Below are positions 8,987 through 18,128 of a DNA stretch of 64,000 bases, piece by piece (the first letter of the stretch is position 1; each line of letters opens with the position of its first letter). The position numbers and the translations under genes are program-made. Below the pieces are notes generated by a model, which saw nothing but the letters and a program-made list of their open reading frames with translations, did no database searches and had not been told where the DNA came from. The DNA is from Sphingobacterium thalpophilum (lineage in GTDB: Bacteria > Bacteroidota > Bacteroidia > Sphingobacteriales > Sphingobacteriaceae), in the NCBI RefSeq assembly GCF_901482695.1, contig NZ_LR590484.1, forward strand, positions 1,984,001-2,048,000, given 5' to 3'.

Positions 8987-9457
8987 TTAATATTCCAACG
9001 GAATGATGGGTTCTTTCTTGCTGGTAGACATAATCATCATTGTTTGGAAGGTTTTCACGAAGGGGATCTTTGCGATTTTTTCCATAATAACGCCTTCATA
9101 CGCTTTTATATCTTTTACGTACACTTTGAGGATGAAGTCGCAGTTGCCGGTGACATGGTGGCATTCTGTGACCTCGGGAATCATTTTCACAGCAGCTACA
9201 AATTCTGGAATTGCATTATGAGTGTGGAAGTCCAATGATATTTGTATAAAGGATTTGATGCCTAGCCCTAATTTTTCTTCGTCCACAAAAGCATGATAGC
9301 TCTTGATGAAACCGGAGTTTTCAAGTTTTCTTACACGCTCTAAAGTTGGAGCGGGAGAAAGCCCTATGCTCGATGCTAACTGTAAGTTAGTAATACGGCC
9401 ATTCTCTTGTAATAATTTGAGAATTTTTAAATCAGTTTTGTCTGGTGCAAACGGCAT
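8987..9457 (-). CDS. Lrp/AsnC-family transcriptional regulator
   Basis: 156 residues: N-terminal winged helix-turn-helix (DLKILKLLQENGRITNLQLA, then LSPAPTLERVRKLENSG) and a C-terminal RAM/AsnC ligand-binding domain (TGNCDFILKVYVKDIKAYE). Such regulators respond to amino acids as octamers. It heads a two-gene unit with the DUF6695-like gene. Two copies of a 16-bp direct repeat lie 30 bp apart upstream and may be its own operators. Confidence 0.9.
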   Translation of the reverse strand: MPFAPDKTDLKILKLLQENGRITNLQLASSIGLSPAPTLERVRKLENSGFIKSYHAFVDEEKLGLGIKSFIQISLDFHTHNAIPEFVAAVKMIPEVTECHHVTGNCDFILKVYVKDIKAYEGVIMEKIAKIPFVKTFQTMMIMSTSKKEPIIPLEY

Positions 9458-9488
9458 ATCTTAAGTCTTAATAATCAATAGTATTTGT

Positions 9489-9534
9489 AAATATACAAAA
9501 TTATATTTGGAAATTTAAAAATATACAAAATTAT
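9489..9534. repeat. Direct repeat upstream of lrp-like gene
   Basis: AAATATACAAAATTAT occurs at 9489-9504 and again at 9519-9534, start-to-start 30 bp, close to three helical turns. On the minus strand each copy contains TAATTTTG, so one copy probably provides the -7 box of the regulator gene. Operator and promoter roles are both possible. Confidence 0.55.
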
Positions 9535-9721
9535 TGATGATTAATTATTTTTAATTATAGTGTTTAGGTAAAGGTATAGATATAATTTATCTAAAATCAT
9601 TTATCTGTCATAATTGTTCGAAATGTGCGCATTTTGATTAAATAGAGTGATAAATGTCATTTTTTTATTAAAAATCATGTTGTAGAGCGCTTTAAAATAC
9701 TGTTTATTGGCTTTGAAATTG

Positions 9722-9729
9722 TAACTTTG
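9722..9729 (+). promoter_or_regulatory. -7 element of suf operon
   Basis: TAACTTTG, perfect TAnnTTTG; transcription would begin near 9735, giving a leader of about 53 nt that contains a hairpin. Confidence 0.55.
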
Positions 9730-9744
9730 CAGTTCGATAGTTGC

Positions 9745-9759
9745 GGAGGTCAAACCTCC
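9745..9759 (+). promoter_or_regulatory. Hairpin in sufB leader
   Basis: GGAGGT and ACCTCC form a perfect 6-bp stem with loop CAA, placed between the presumed transcription start and the sufB ATG. No T run follows, so it is not a terminator; it may be an operator or an mRNA-stability element. Confidence 0.45.
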
Positions 9760-9787
9760 CAAATTAGTTAAACCGTGAGAGCGCAAT

Positions 9788-11239
9788 ATGAGTACTAAAG
9801 ACGACGATTTATTAAAAGAGCTGGAGCTCGAAGAATATAAATACGGGTTCACGACGGATATCGAAATGGAAATTGCAGCCAAAGGCCTTACAGAGGATAC
9901 GGTTCGTTTTATTTCGGCAAAAAAGAATGAGCCTGAGTGGTTATTGGAGTGGAGGCTGAAAGCTTTTCGCCATTTTCTGACGTTGAAAATGCCTACATGG
10001 CAGAATTTTGAGGCGCCCGAAATTGATTTTCAGGATATATCTTACTATGCGGCGCCTAAAGCCAAGCCACAGCTCAATTCGATGGAGGAAGTCGATCCCG
10101 AACTGGTTGCCACTTTTGAAAAATTAGGCATCCCATTGGATGAGCAAAAAATACTGGCTGGCGTAGTTGCTGTCGATGCCGTTTTTGATTCCGTATCGGT
10201 CAAGACAACTTTTCGTGAAAAGCTAAAAGAGCAGGGCGTTATTTTCTGTTCATTTGGAGAAGCTGTGCAGGAGTATCCTGACCTCGTGAAGAAGTATTTG
10301 GGGACGGTAGTCCCGCAAACGGACAATATTTATGCAGCCCTAAACTCAGCGGTGTTTTCGGACGGTTCGTTCGTGTATGTGCCAAAAGGCGTTAAGTGTC
10401 CAATGGAATTGTCTACTTATTTCCGTATTAATGCGCAGAATACAGGACAGTTTGAGCGCACACTGATCGTCGCGGACGAAGGGGCTTACGTCTCTTATTT
10501 GGAGGGTTGTACGGCGCCTATGCGTGATGAAAACCAATTGCATGCGGCAGTGGTAGAGCTAATTGCGGAAAGAGATGCTGAAATTAAATATTCGACCGTT
10601 CAAAACTGGTATCCCGGTGACAAGGACGGTAAAGGTGGTATCTATAACTTTGTGACAAAACGTGGTATCTGTAAAGGGGACAATAGTAAGATTTCATGGA
10701 CCCAGGTAGAGACAGGGTCAGCCATCACATGGAAATATCCCGGCGTAATCTTAAAAGGTGATCATTCTATCGGTGAGTTTTACTCGGTGGCCATGACTCG
10801 CAACTACCAGGTTGCGGATACGGGAACTAAAATGGTTCATCTCGGTAAGAACACAAAATCCAAAATTGTTTCTAAAGGAATTTCTGCTGGAAAGAGTCAT
10901 AATAGCTACAGAGGACTGGTCAAAATTGGTCCGAATGCGGATAACTCCAGGAACTTTACGCAATGTGATTCTTTGTTGATCGGCGATAAATGTGGTGCAC
11001 ATACTTTTCCATATATTGAAAACCGAAATAAGACAGCTAAATTGGAACATGAGGCAACCACATCAAAAATCGGAGAAGATCAGGTGTTCTATTTAAATCA
11101 GCGTGGCATTGATTCTGAAAAAGCTGTCGGGCTGATTGTCAATGGATATGCCAAGGAGGTGTTAAATCAATTGCCAATGGAATTTGCCGTAGAAGCACAG
11201 AAATTGTTGGCTATTTCTTTAGAAGGTTCAGTAGGATAG
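9788..11239 (+). CDS. sufB: Fe-S cluster assembly scaffold SufB
   Basis: 483 residues, full length. SufB forms the SufBC2D complex on which iron-sulfur clusters are built in the cytoplasm. Family blocks seen include [19 protein letters not shown], the Cys-containing [21 protein letters not shown], and C-terminal [20 protein letters not shown]. It is first of a same-strand sufB-sufC-sufD set with gaps of 62 and 55 bp. No sufS or sufE follows in this window; a terminator closes the unit after sufD. Confidence 0.97.
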   Translation: MSTKDDDLLKELELEEYKYGFTTDIEMEIAAKGLTEDTVRFISAKKNEPEWLLEWRLKAFRHFLTLKMPTWQNFEAPEIDFQDISYYAAPKAKPQLNSMEEVDPELVATFEKLGIPLDEQKILAGVVAVDAVFDSVSVKTTFREKLKEQGVIFCSFGEAVQEYPDLVKKYLGTVVPQTDNIYAALNSAVFSDGSFVYVPKGVKCPMELSTYFRINAQNTGQFERTLIVADEGAYVSYLEGCTAPMRDENQLHAAVVELIAERDAEIKYSTVQNWYPGDKDGKGGIYNFVTKRGICKGDNSKISWTQVETGSAITWKYPGVILKGDHSIGEFYSVAMTRNYQVADTGTKMVHLGKNTKSKIVSKGISAGKSHNSYRGLVKIGPNADNSRNFTQCDSLLIGDKCGAHTFPYIENRNKTAKLEHEATTSKIGEDQVFYLNQRGIDSEKAVGLIVNGYAKEVLNQLPMEFAVEAQKLLAISLEGSVG

Positions 11240-11301
11240 AAAAAATAATTGAGCAAGCTGCCATAGTATCGGTCTGTCGCTCAATACTCAATACGAATAA
11301 A

Positions 11302-12060
11302 ATGTTAAGCATTAAAAATTTACATGCGTCTGTAGAAGACAAACAAATATTAAAAGGGTTAAACTTAGAAGTTAAAGCTGGAGAAGTTCACGCAATTATG
11401 GGCCCTAACGGTGCAGGAAAAAGTACTTTAGGTAATGTGTTGGCGGGACGTGAATCGTATGAGGTCAGTGCGGGGTCAGCGCTATTGGATGGCGTAGACT
11501 TGCTAGAGCTTTCTCCGGAAGATCGTGCGCGGGAAGGCTTATTTCTGGCTTTCCAGTATCCTGTCGAAATTCCGGGGGTATCGAACATCAATTTCTTGAA
11601 AACGGCAGTCAATGATATTCGTGAGTACAAAGGCCTGCCGCCGATGGAAGCGAAAGAATTTTTGCAGTTGGTGAAAGAGAAGCAAAAGCTGGTCGAATTT
11701 TCGGCTAACCTGGCCAATCGTTCTTTGAATGAAGGATTTTCAGGAGGTGAGAAAAAACGTAACGAAATTTTTCAGCTGGCTATGCTGAATCCGAAGCTAT
11801 CTATTTTGGATGAAACGGATTCCGGTTTGGATATTGATGCTCTTCGTATTGTAGCCAACGGTGTGAATCAATTGCGTTCTAAAGATAATGCCTTTATCGT
11901 TATCACACACTATCAGCGCCTATTGGATTATATTGTGCCCGATTTTGTACACGTCCTATATAACGGCCGCATCGTGAAATCAGGCCCTAAAGAACTGGCC
12001 TTGGAACTCGAAGAAAAGGGATACGATTGGTTAAAAGAATATGATACACAAAACGCCTAA
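11302..12060 (+). CDS. sufC: Fe-S assembly ATPase SufC
   Basis: 252-residue ABC-type ATPase that drives conformational change in SufBC2D. Walker A GPNGAGKSTLG, signature FSGGEKKRNEI, Walker B LSILDETDSGLDID and switch His in VITHYQRLLDY are all present in the SufC-specific form. No membrane domain partner, as expected for SufC. Confidence 0.97.
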   Translation: MLSIKNLHASVEDKQILKGLNLEVKAGEVHAIMGPNGAGKSTLGNVLAGRESYEVSAGSALLDGVDLLELSPEDRAREGLFLAFQYPVEIPGVSNINFLKTAVNDIREYKGLPPMEAKEFLQLVKEKQKLVEFSANLANRSLNEGFSGGEKKRNEIFQLAMLNPKLSILDETDSGLDIDALRIVANGVNQLRSKDNAFIVITHYQRLLDYIVPDFVHVLYNGRIVKSGPKELALELEEKGYDWLKEYDTQNA

Positions 12061-12115
12061 CCTTTTAATTGATAAAGGATTGAAAGAAAGTTTGGCGATT
12101 TGATTAAATAATAAC

Positions 12116-13423
12116 ATGAGTACATTAGTTTCAGAATCATTACTTCAACAAGTGTTGGGAGCGTTCAGAGATCAGGAGCTGGCGACGGAGCCTGCTTTTT
12201 TCGTGGAGACGCGCCAGCGGGCTTTCGAACGCTTCGAAGCAGCAGGTTTTCCCACCGTTAAGAATGAAGAATGGAAATATACAAATATCCACAGTATCAT
12301 TAATAAGCCCTATGCGCTTGACGTCGATGTGGATATCGAGGGCTTGGATTTTAGTGCAGGAGAGATTCCGGGTTTGGATGCCTATCGCATCATTCTTGTA
12401 AATGGTCAATATGTATTGGCGGTAAGTGAGTTGGAAAAAGTAAAAGGGCTCACTGTTATTCCGATGGATGCTGCTGTTGACGAACCAGCTTTCCGAACAC
12501 ATTTTGCACAATATGCTGATAAATCTGACAACATCATGGTGGCGCTTAATACAGCGGCATTTACCAATGGTGTATTTATTCACTTGAAGAAGGGCGTTGT
12601 ATTGGATAAGCCAATCCAGATTATCCATGTGGCGATGGGACAGGAAGATTTCTTTGCGCAGACACGTAATCTGGTGGTTGTAGAACCGAATGCCGAATTT
12701 GAGTTGATTGAAAGCTTTATTACCGCAGACGGTGCAGCCAATAATGTACACAATAAGGTATCGGAAATTGTTGTACAGGAAAATGCGAAAGTACAGCATT
12801 ACTATTTACAGGTAGCTGATTCCGTGAGCCGTTATTTTAACCATACAGAGGTCTATCAAGAGAAATATAGTTTATACAACAATTATAACTGTAACTTCCC
12901 CGGAGCAGCATTTATCCGCAATAATATCAATGTGCGGCTGGATGCGGAAAATGTAGAAAGTCACTTGTATGGAATCAATTTGACTGCTGGAGATCAACTG
13001 GTTGACAATCATACCATTGTAGATCACCTGAAGCCTCATTGTGAATCTTATGAGTGGTATAAGAATATCACACAGGACAACTCCACGGCCGTGTTCAACG
13101 GGAAAATTTTTGTCCGCGAAGATGCACAGAAAACAAATGCGTTCCAACAGAACAATAACATGTTGCTGTCGGATCATTCCGCTGTATACACCAAGCCGCA
13201 GCTCGAAATTTTTGCAGATGATGTAAAATGCTCGCACGGCTGTACTATCGGGCAATTTGACAATGAAGCATTATTTTATCTGCGTGCAAGAGGCATCGGC
13301 GAGGAGTCGGCGCGCGTTCTTTTGGTACATGCGTTTGCTTTTGACGTGACTACGCGTTTCTCAAACGATGTTGTCCGGAAATATGTGGAAGAACTGGTAG
13401 AAGAGAGCTTAAAAACGAATTAA
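12116..13423 (+). CDS. sufD: Fe-S cluster assembly protein SufD
   Basis: 435 residues, a SufB paralogue that pairs with it in SufBC2D. The N-terminal part carries FPTVKNEEWKYTNIHSI and the C-terminal core shows CSHGCTIGQFDNEALFYLRARG, typical of SufD including the conserved His/Cys region. Third gene of the operon, followed by a strong terminator. Confidence 0.95.
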   Translation: MSTLVSESLLQQVLGAFRDQELATEPAFFVETRQRAFERFEAAGFPTVKNEEWKYTNIHSIINKPYALDVDVDIEGLDFSAGEIPGLDAYRIILVNGQYVLAVSELEKVKGLTVIPMDAAVDEPAFRTHFAQYADKSDNIMVALNTAAFTNGVFIHLKKGVVLDKPIQIIHVAMGQEDFFAQTRNLVVVEPNAEFELIESFITADGAANNVHNKVSEIVVQENAKVQHYYLQVADSVSRYFNHTEVYQEKYSLYNNYNCNFPGAAFIRNNINVRLDAENVESHLYGINLTAGDQLVDNHTIVDHLKPHCESYEWYKNITQDNSTAVFNGKIFVREDAQKTNAFQQNNNMLLSDHSAVYTKPQLEIFADDVKCSHGCTIGQFDNEALFYLRARGIGEESARVLLVHAFAFDVTTRFSNDVVRKYVEELVEESLKTN

Positions 13424-13451
13424 TCGATACAGTTTCACAGTATTCATATAG

Positions 13452-13484
13452 GCGTTTATCCATCGGGTAAACGCTTTTTTTTTT
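13452..13484 (+). terminator. Terminator of suf operon
   Basis: Stem GCGTTTATCC / GGGTAAACGC (one T-G pair) with ATC loop, then ten T residues at 13475-13484. Confidence 0.9.
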
Positions 13485-13536
13485 GCTTGCCTTCATGACC
13501 AAACCAATAGGAGCGCCGGTGTATTAGGTGCTACTC

Positions 13537-13567
13537 TTGCGTTTTTAGTCTTTTTGGCGTATTTTTG
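13537..13567 (+). promoter_or_regulatory. Distal promoter upstream of MFS gene
   Basis: TTG 13537-13539, 20-bp spacer, TATTTTTG 13560-13567. It is 168 bp before the MFS start but only 8 bp before a 16-codon open frame. A second -7-like TATTTTTG lies at 13717-13724, 12 bp before the MFS ATG, but lacks a good -33. Confidence 0.65.
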
Positions 13568-13574
13568 TAATGCT

Positions 13575-13625
13575 ATGTACACATCTTTATATACAACTTA
13601 CGCTTATAAACCTTGGGTTTTATAG
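13575..13625 (+). CDS. Candidate Tyr-rich leader peptide of MFS exporter
   Basis: A 16-codon frame, MYTSLYTTYAYKPWVL, starts 8 bp after a perfect -7 box, the same distance seen for real genes here (pfkA, ispH). Four of 16 residues are Tyr and one is Trp. Downstream, before the MFS gene, short stems occur (AGATCC/GGATCT at 13641-13665; a bulged ATAGG-CCG stem at 13688-13709). Leader peptides that stall ribosomes are known upstream of mef- and erm-type resistance genes; the role here is inferred from position only. Confidence 0.35.
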   Translation: MYTSLYTTYAYKPWVL

Positions 13626-13735
13626 CCTAACAATATTCAGAGATCCTGAATTTATCCACGGATCTATCCGCGTTTTATGTCAAATGTATAGGCCGTTCCC
13701 GGTCCTATGCTTGTTGTATTTTTGATTTATGTTTT

Positions 13736-14965
13736 ATGGAAAAGAATAATTGGTTTCGAACCTACAGTTATATTTGGGTTGGACAATTCATTTCGCTACT
13801 GTCTAGCTCAGCGGTCAATTTTTCGATCATGATATGGCTCAGCCTGACCCACAAGTCGGCGGAGGTACTCGCTTTCGCGGCGATAGCCGGATTATTGCCT
13901 CAAGCAGTTATAGGTCCCTTTGCGGGTGTTTTTATCGATCGTTGGGATAGGAAGAAAGTCATGATCTTTGCGGATGGTTTTATAGCGCTGTGTACATTGG
14001 CGATGACATTTGTGCTGAAAGATACGCATACAGATATGTTTTTAATTTACCTTCTGATGGCCTGTCGTTCAATTGGTTCAGCATTTCACTCTCCGGCGAT
14101 GCAGGCGATTGCACCGCTGTTGGTGCCGGAGGACAAACTGCTACGTGTATCGGGTATTAATCAGATGCTTCAGTCGGTGAGTAACATTGCCGGACCCGCA
14201 TTGGGCACATTGGCGATTACTTATTTTCCGGTAGCGCAAGTGCTCTATCTGGATGTTATAGGCGCCGTATTTGCGATCACATCGTTGCTTTTTGTCTTTA
14301 TCCCGCATTTACCGCAGTCGGAGTACAAATCCACTGTCAGAGCGGTATTAAAAGATCTTCAGCAGGGTTTGTTGGCTATTTATGGCAATAAAGGCTTAAA
14401 AATGCTTTTTTTATACGCAATGGTTGCCACATTTTGCATTATGCCAGTAGCGATCATGTTTCCATTGTTGACTATCGGGCATTATGGTGGTGGTAAATGG
14501 GAGATGAGCGCCATTGAAATTGTCTGGGGGGTAGGCATGCTGGTTGGCGGAAGTGCTCTAGGACTTGCCAAGATATCTTTCTCAAAGGTGGTACTTGTCA
14601 ATAGTATGCATATATTGTTGGGACTGACTTTTGCGTTGTCAGGATGGTTCCCATCAGGCTGGTTTATTCCATTTGTCATCATGACAGCTCTGGGCGGTGT
14701 TTCTATGTCCGTATTTTCAGCGTCTTTTATGACGATCATCCAGGAACAGGTCGTTCCGGAAATGTTGGGACGTGTTTTTTCCCTTTATTTTAGTATTGCG
14801 ATTTTGCCAAGTATGATCGGACTCCTTTTTACAGGATATATCGCTGACGCCATTGGAGTAGCTACCGCATTTGTTATTGCCGGTCTGACAGTGGTGCTTG
14901 TGGGATTACTGTCTTTTTTCAATCGTCCGATTATGGATTTGGGAGCAGAAAGGGAGCGTCGCTAA
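13736..14965 (+). CDS. MFS exporter, Mef-like (MFS_3)
   Basis: 409 residues with about 12 hydrophobic helices. The opening YIWVGQFISLLSSSAVNF and the loop motif GVFIDRWDRKKVMIFADG (motif A between helices 2 and 3) place it in the MFS_3 / macrolide-efflux-like branch of proton-driven exporters. Substrate unknown. A 310-bp upstream region with two promoters and a possible leader peptide suggests regulated expression. A terminator lies 10 bp after the stop. Confidence 0.85.
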   Translation: MEKNNWFRTYSYIWVGQFISLLSSSAVNFSIMIWLSLTHKSAEVLAFAAIAGLLPQAVIGPFAGVFIDRWDRKKVMIFADGFIALCTLAMTFVLKDTHTDMFLIYLLMACRSIGSAFHSPAMQAIAPLLVPEDKLLRVSGINQMLQSVSNIAGPALGTLAITYFPVAQVLYLDVIGAVFAITSLLFVFIPHLPQSEYKSTVRAVLKDLQQGLLAIYGNKGLKMLFLYAMVATFCIMPVAIMFPLLTIGHYGGGKWEMSAIEIVWGVGMLVGGSALGLAKISFSKVVLVNSMHILLGLTFALSGWFPSGWFIPFVIMTALGGVSMSVFSASFMTIIQEQVVPEMLGRVFSLYFSIAILPSMIGLLFTGYIADAIGVATAFVIAGLTVVLVGLLSFFNRPIMDLGAERERR

Positions 14966-14974
14966 ACGTGAATA

Positions 14975-15009
14975 TAAAAAAAGCTTCCAGATGATGGAAG
15001 CTTTTTTTA
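14975..15009. terminator. Bidirectional terminator between MFS gene and tRNA
   Basis: Perfect 15-bp arms (14975-14989, 14995-15009) with A/T runs on both sides. Its right arm ends one base from the tRNA CCA end, so it can end both the MFS mRNA and the leftward tRNA transcript. Confidence 0.9.
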
Positions 15010-15010
15010 T

Positions 15011-15086
15011 TGGAGCGAAAGACGAGATTCGAACTCGCGACCCCAACCTTGGCAAGGTTGTGCTCTACCAACTGAGCTACTTTCGC
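15011..15086 (-). tRNA. tRNA-Gly(GCC)
   Basis: 76 nt with genome-encoded CCA. The acceptor stem GCGAAAG/CTTTCGC is perfect; D arm GCTC...GAGC; anticodon stem CAACC/GGTTG with loop TTGCCAA giving anticodon GCC; T arm GCGAG-TTCGAAT-CTCGT. It reads GGC/GGU glycine codons. Confidence 0.97.
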
Positions 15087-15096
15087 GTTGATGCTA

Positions 15097-15127
15097 CAAA
15101 AGTAAAGCATTTGATCTTATTCTGCAA
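15097..15127 (-). promoter_or_regulatory. Promoter of tRNA-Gly
   Basis: On the minus strand TTG (15127-15125), 20-bp spacer and TACTTTTG (15104-15097), 10 bp before the mature 5' end. Confidence 0.8.
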
Positions 15128-15146
15128 GAGAAAAATCAAAAAAATA

Positions 15147-16691
15147 TCAATTTAAATCAATTGCATCGACACAGTTAATTCCATCAATAGCGGCTGAAAT
15201 AATACCGCCAGCATAGCCTGCTCCCTCTCCACAGGGGTAAAGTCCTTTTACCTGAGGATGTTGCAGATTTTCCTTATTTCTCGGAATCCTTATTGGCGAG
15301 GAAGTTCGCGATTCTACACCCACCAAAATGGCTTCGTTGGTATAATAACCTTTCATTTTTTTTCCGAAAATCGGCAAGGCACCACGGAGTGCTTGATGAA
15401 CAAAGTCGGGTAGTATATCGCTGAGATCCGTAGACAAGGTTCCTGGCTTATATGAGTTTGCGGGTAGGTCCATTGATATACGCCCTTCCACAAAGTCAAC
15501 CATACGCTGCGCTGGGGCTACAAGCTTGCCCCCGCCCGCCGTATAGGCTTTGTGTTCGATTTGTCTCTGAAAATCAAGCAGTGCAAAAGGGTCTTTCGCT
15601 GCGTTTGGCACGTCTTCGAGATTGATCTGGATGACTGTGCCCGAATTGGCGTGTGGATTATTCCGTTTCGAAGGCGACCATCCATTCACGACGATCTCAT
15701 TCTGGTCGGTCGCACAGGGAGCGATAACTCCACCGGGACACATACAGAATGAAAATACGCCGCGATCATTCACCTGTTCGACCAGGCTGTAATAAGCTGG
15801 GGGCAAATGTTCACTTCTCACCTGACAATGGTACTGCGCTTGATCGATAATTGACTGCGGATGTTCGATGCGTACGCCCAACGCAAATGGTTTTGCTTCG
15901 ATCAGCCAATTATTCCTTCGGAATAACTCAAAAATATCCCTGGCAGAGTGGCCTGTAGCCACGATGACATGATCTGCTTTGATTTGTTCTCCGCTGGCGA
16001 GTTTTACACCGCGCACCTGGCCAAAGGACTCCAGAATATCGTCGACACGCTGGTCAAAATAAAATTCACCTCCAAACTCTAGAACACTTTCGCGCATGGC
16101 TTCGATAATATGCGGCAATTTGTTGGTGCCAATATGCGGGCGGGCGTTTACCAGAATATCGGTTGCAGCACCGTGGGAAACAAATAGTTTAAGTACCTTG
16201 TCGACGTCTCCCCGTTTATTCGAGCGCGTATACAGTTTACCGTCTGAATACGTGCCGGCTCCCCCCTCACCAAAGCAATAGTTGGATTCGGGATTGACAA
16301 TTCCCTCCCGGTTCAGTTTTGCCAGATCACGTCTTCGCTCCTGCACCTTTTTGCCTCTTTCGATAACGATCGGTTTAAGCCCGCGCTCGATGCAGCGTAA
16401 AGCAGCGAATAAGCCGGCCGGCCCTGCACCGACAATGATTACAGGTTTGCCCGTGCGGACGGATTTAAAGTGATTTTCGTAGACTTCAGGTAGCGGAAAT
16501 TCGTCGATATAATAAATAACGCGTGCTCGGTATACCACCTGTCTGCTGCGTGCGTCAATAGAACGTTTACGGATCTTATAGGCTTTTATTTGCTGAGGTT
16601 TTAGCCGCAGAGCTTTTATGCCCAGTTGAAGGATATATTGCTCGTCTTCGATTCTTTCGGGGGGTATTGCGATCTCAATTTCTTTTTGCAT
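15147..16691 (-). CDS. FAD-dependent oxidoreductase (COG2509)
   Basis: 514 residues. An N-terminal alpha/beta domain of about 75 residues (EIAIPPERIEDEQY, KAYKIRKRSIDARS) precedes a Rossmann FAD motif PVIIVGAGPAGLFAALRC near residue 85. Later blocks FGEGGAGTYSDGKLYTRS and LYPCGEGAGYAGGI are typical of the uncharacterised COG2509 dehydrogenases. The reaction is unknown. It is monocistronic. Confidence 0.85.
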   Translation of the reverse strand: MQKEIEIAIPPERIEDEQYILQLGIKALRLKPQQIKAYKIRKRSIDARSRQVVYRARVIYYIDEFPLPEVYENHFKSVRTGKPVIIVGAGPAGLFAALRCIERGLKPIVIERGKKVQERRRDLAKLNREGIVNPESNYCFGEGGAGTYSDGKLYTRSNKRGDVDKVLKLFVSHGAATDILVNARPHIGTNKLPHIIEAMRESVLEFGGEFYFDQRVDDILESFGQVRGVKLASGEQIKADHVIVATGHSARDIFELFRRNNWLIEAKPFALGVRIEHPQSIIDQAQYHCQVRSEHLPPAYYSLVEQVNDRGVFSFCMCPGGVIAPCATDQNEIVVNGWSPSKRNNPHANSGTVIQINLEDVPNAAKDPFALLDFQRQIEHKAYTAGGGKLVAPAQRMVDFVEGRISMDLPANSYKPGTLSTDLSDILPDFVHQALRGALPIFGKKMKGYYTNEAILVGVESRTSSPIRIPRNKENLQHPQVKGLYPCGEGAGYAGGIISAAIDGINCVDAIDLN

Positions 16692-16849
16692 ATCATAGGG
16701 GCTGGGTTTTTATCCCAAAACCGGGACAAAGTTAAGGAATATTGCGTATTTGCAGATTTGAAATAAAAATATTCTTATCTTAGTAAGAGCTTGGTATATG
16801 CTTTGATAGTGTAACCGTATAATTTGAATAGTATTTAATTCTTTAAACA

Positions 16850-17434
16850 ATGAAAATGAATAGATTTTTGGTAGCCTTATTTGGTTTTTTTGCGTTAGTA
16901 TCATTAAACTCCTGCGGCTACAATACAATGGTGTCCCAGGACGAAAATGTCAAAGCCAAATGGGCGCAGGTTGAGAATGCTTATCAACGTCGTGCTGATT
17001 TGGTCCCGAACTTGGTTAACACTGTAAAAGGTGCCGCCAAACATGAAGAAAGCACACTGACAGCTGTTGTTGAAGCAAGAGCTAAAGCCACTTCGGTGAC
17101 AATTAATGCAGATGACCTGTCGGAGGAGAATATCGCTAAATTTCAGAAAGTGCAGGACGAGTTCAGCGGATCCCTGAGCCGTCTTTTAGCTTCAGTGGAA
17201 GCCTACCCCGATTTAAAAGCGAATCAAAATTTTCTGGAACTACAAGCTCAGTTAGAGGGTACGGAAAACCGTATTTCTACAGAACGTAGAGCATATAACG
17301 AAGCTGTACAACAATATAATACCACTGTACGTAGTTTTCCAAATAATCTAATGGCCGGTATGTTCGGGTTTAAGGCCAAAGGAACATTTACTGCAGCACC
17401 GGGTTCAGACAAAGCACCGACTGTATCATTCTAG
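16850..17434 (+). CDS. lemA: LemA family lipoprotein
   Basis: 194 residues. A lipobox (VSLNSC) gives Cys acylation, then a long helical LemA domain (KAKWAQVENAYQRRADLVPNL, KVQDEFSGSLSRLLASVEAYP). LemA proteins are envelope proteins of uncertain role, often next to TPM-domain genes, as here. A terminator follows, so it can be transcribed separately from the TPM genes. Confidence 0.93.
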   Translation: MKMNRFLVALFGFFALVSLNSCGYNTMVSQDENVKAKWAQVENAYQRRADLVPNLVNTVKGAAKHEESTLTAVVEARAKATSVTINADDLSEENIAKFQKVQDEFSGSLSRLLASVEAYPDLKANQNFLELQAQLEGTENRISTERRAYNEAVQQYNTTVRSFPNNLMAGMFGFKAKGTFTAAPGSDKAPTVSF

Positions 17435-17465
17435 AATAGCATTTTGTTGGTAATGGATGGATTGT

Positions 17466-17505
17466 GGATGATGCGGCTTGCGTGGGAGCCCATCATCCAT
17501 TTTTT
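17466..17505 (+). terminator. Terminator of lemA
   Basis: GGATGATG / CATCATCC outer stem plus GGCT/AGCC inner stem (one bulged C), followed by a T run. Confidence 0.75.
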
Positions 17506-17526
17506 ATATTAACAGTTTTAGCTGTG

Positions 17527-17561
17527 CTGTTTTCCTCTGACTATCTGAGCTAGGAAAACAG
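17527..17561. promoter_or_regulatory. Inverted repeat before TPM genes
   Basis: CTGTTTTCCT and AGGAAAACAG, perfect 10-bp arms with a 15-base loop, 20 bp before the TPM start. No T run follows, so an operator or 5'-UTR hairpin is more likely than a terminator. Confidence 0.45.
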
Positions 17562-17580
17562 ATAATAATCAGGAAATATT

Positions 17581-18009
17581 ATGGCTTTACATACGGAAGA
17601 ACAAGAAAGAGTGGTTCATGCTATCAACGTGGCGGAAAATGAGACTTCAGGTGAGATTCGAGTCGTTATTGAAAATCATTGCCCTGACGAAGTACAGGAT
17701 AGAGCGACTTATTATTTTTCAAAATTGGGGATGCACAAAACTGTTTTGAAAAACGGGGTGCTCATTTATATTGCATTGGAAGATCACAAGTTTGCTATCA
17801 TTGGAGATAAAGGCATCAATGAGCGGGTTGAAGATGATTTTTGGAACTGTACGAAAGATATTATGGTGGAAGAGTTCAGACAGGGCAGGATCGTTGAAGG
17901 TTTGGTCGCGGGGATTGGACATGCTGGACGGCAATTGGCCAATTTTTTTCCACGCGAGCATGATGATGTCAATGAGCTTCCGAACGATATCGTATTTGGT
18001 GACCGTTAG
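17581..18009 (+). CDS. Cytoplasmic TPM-domain protein
   Basis: 142 residues, essentially one TPM domain (PF04536): SGEIRVVIENHC near the start, then VLIYIALEDHKFAIIGDKGIN in the core. No signal peptide. The domain has been linked to photosystem repair in plants and envelope functions in bacteria; no bacterial reaction is established. It sits between lemA and a membrane-anchored TPM gene, the usual LemA-TPM arrangement. Confidence 0.88.
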   Translation: MALHTEEQERVVHAINVAENETSGEIRVVIENHCPDEVQDRATYYFSKLGMHKTVLKNGVLIYIALEDHKFAIIGDKGINERVEDDFWNCTKDIMVEEFRQGRIVEGLVAGIGHAGRQLANFFPREHDDVNELPNDIVFGDR

Positions 18010-18128
18010 GTCGTTGCCAGAGCATATCGTGAAAAAGTACGTTTGGTGCGGAGTGCTAGGTCGGATGTGCCTAAAGGGCTGTTAGCCATAATTAATAGAA
18101 GATAGAAAGCAATAAATAAGAATAGTTG

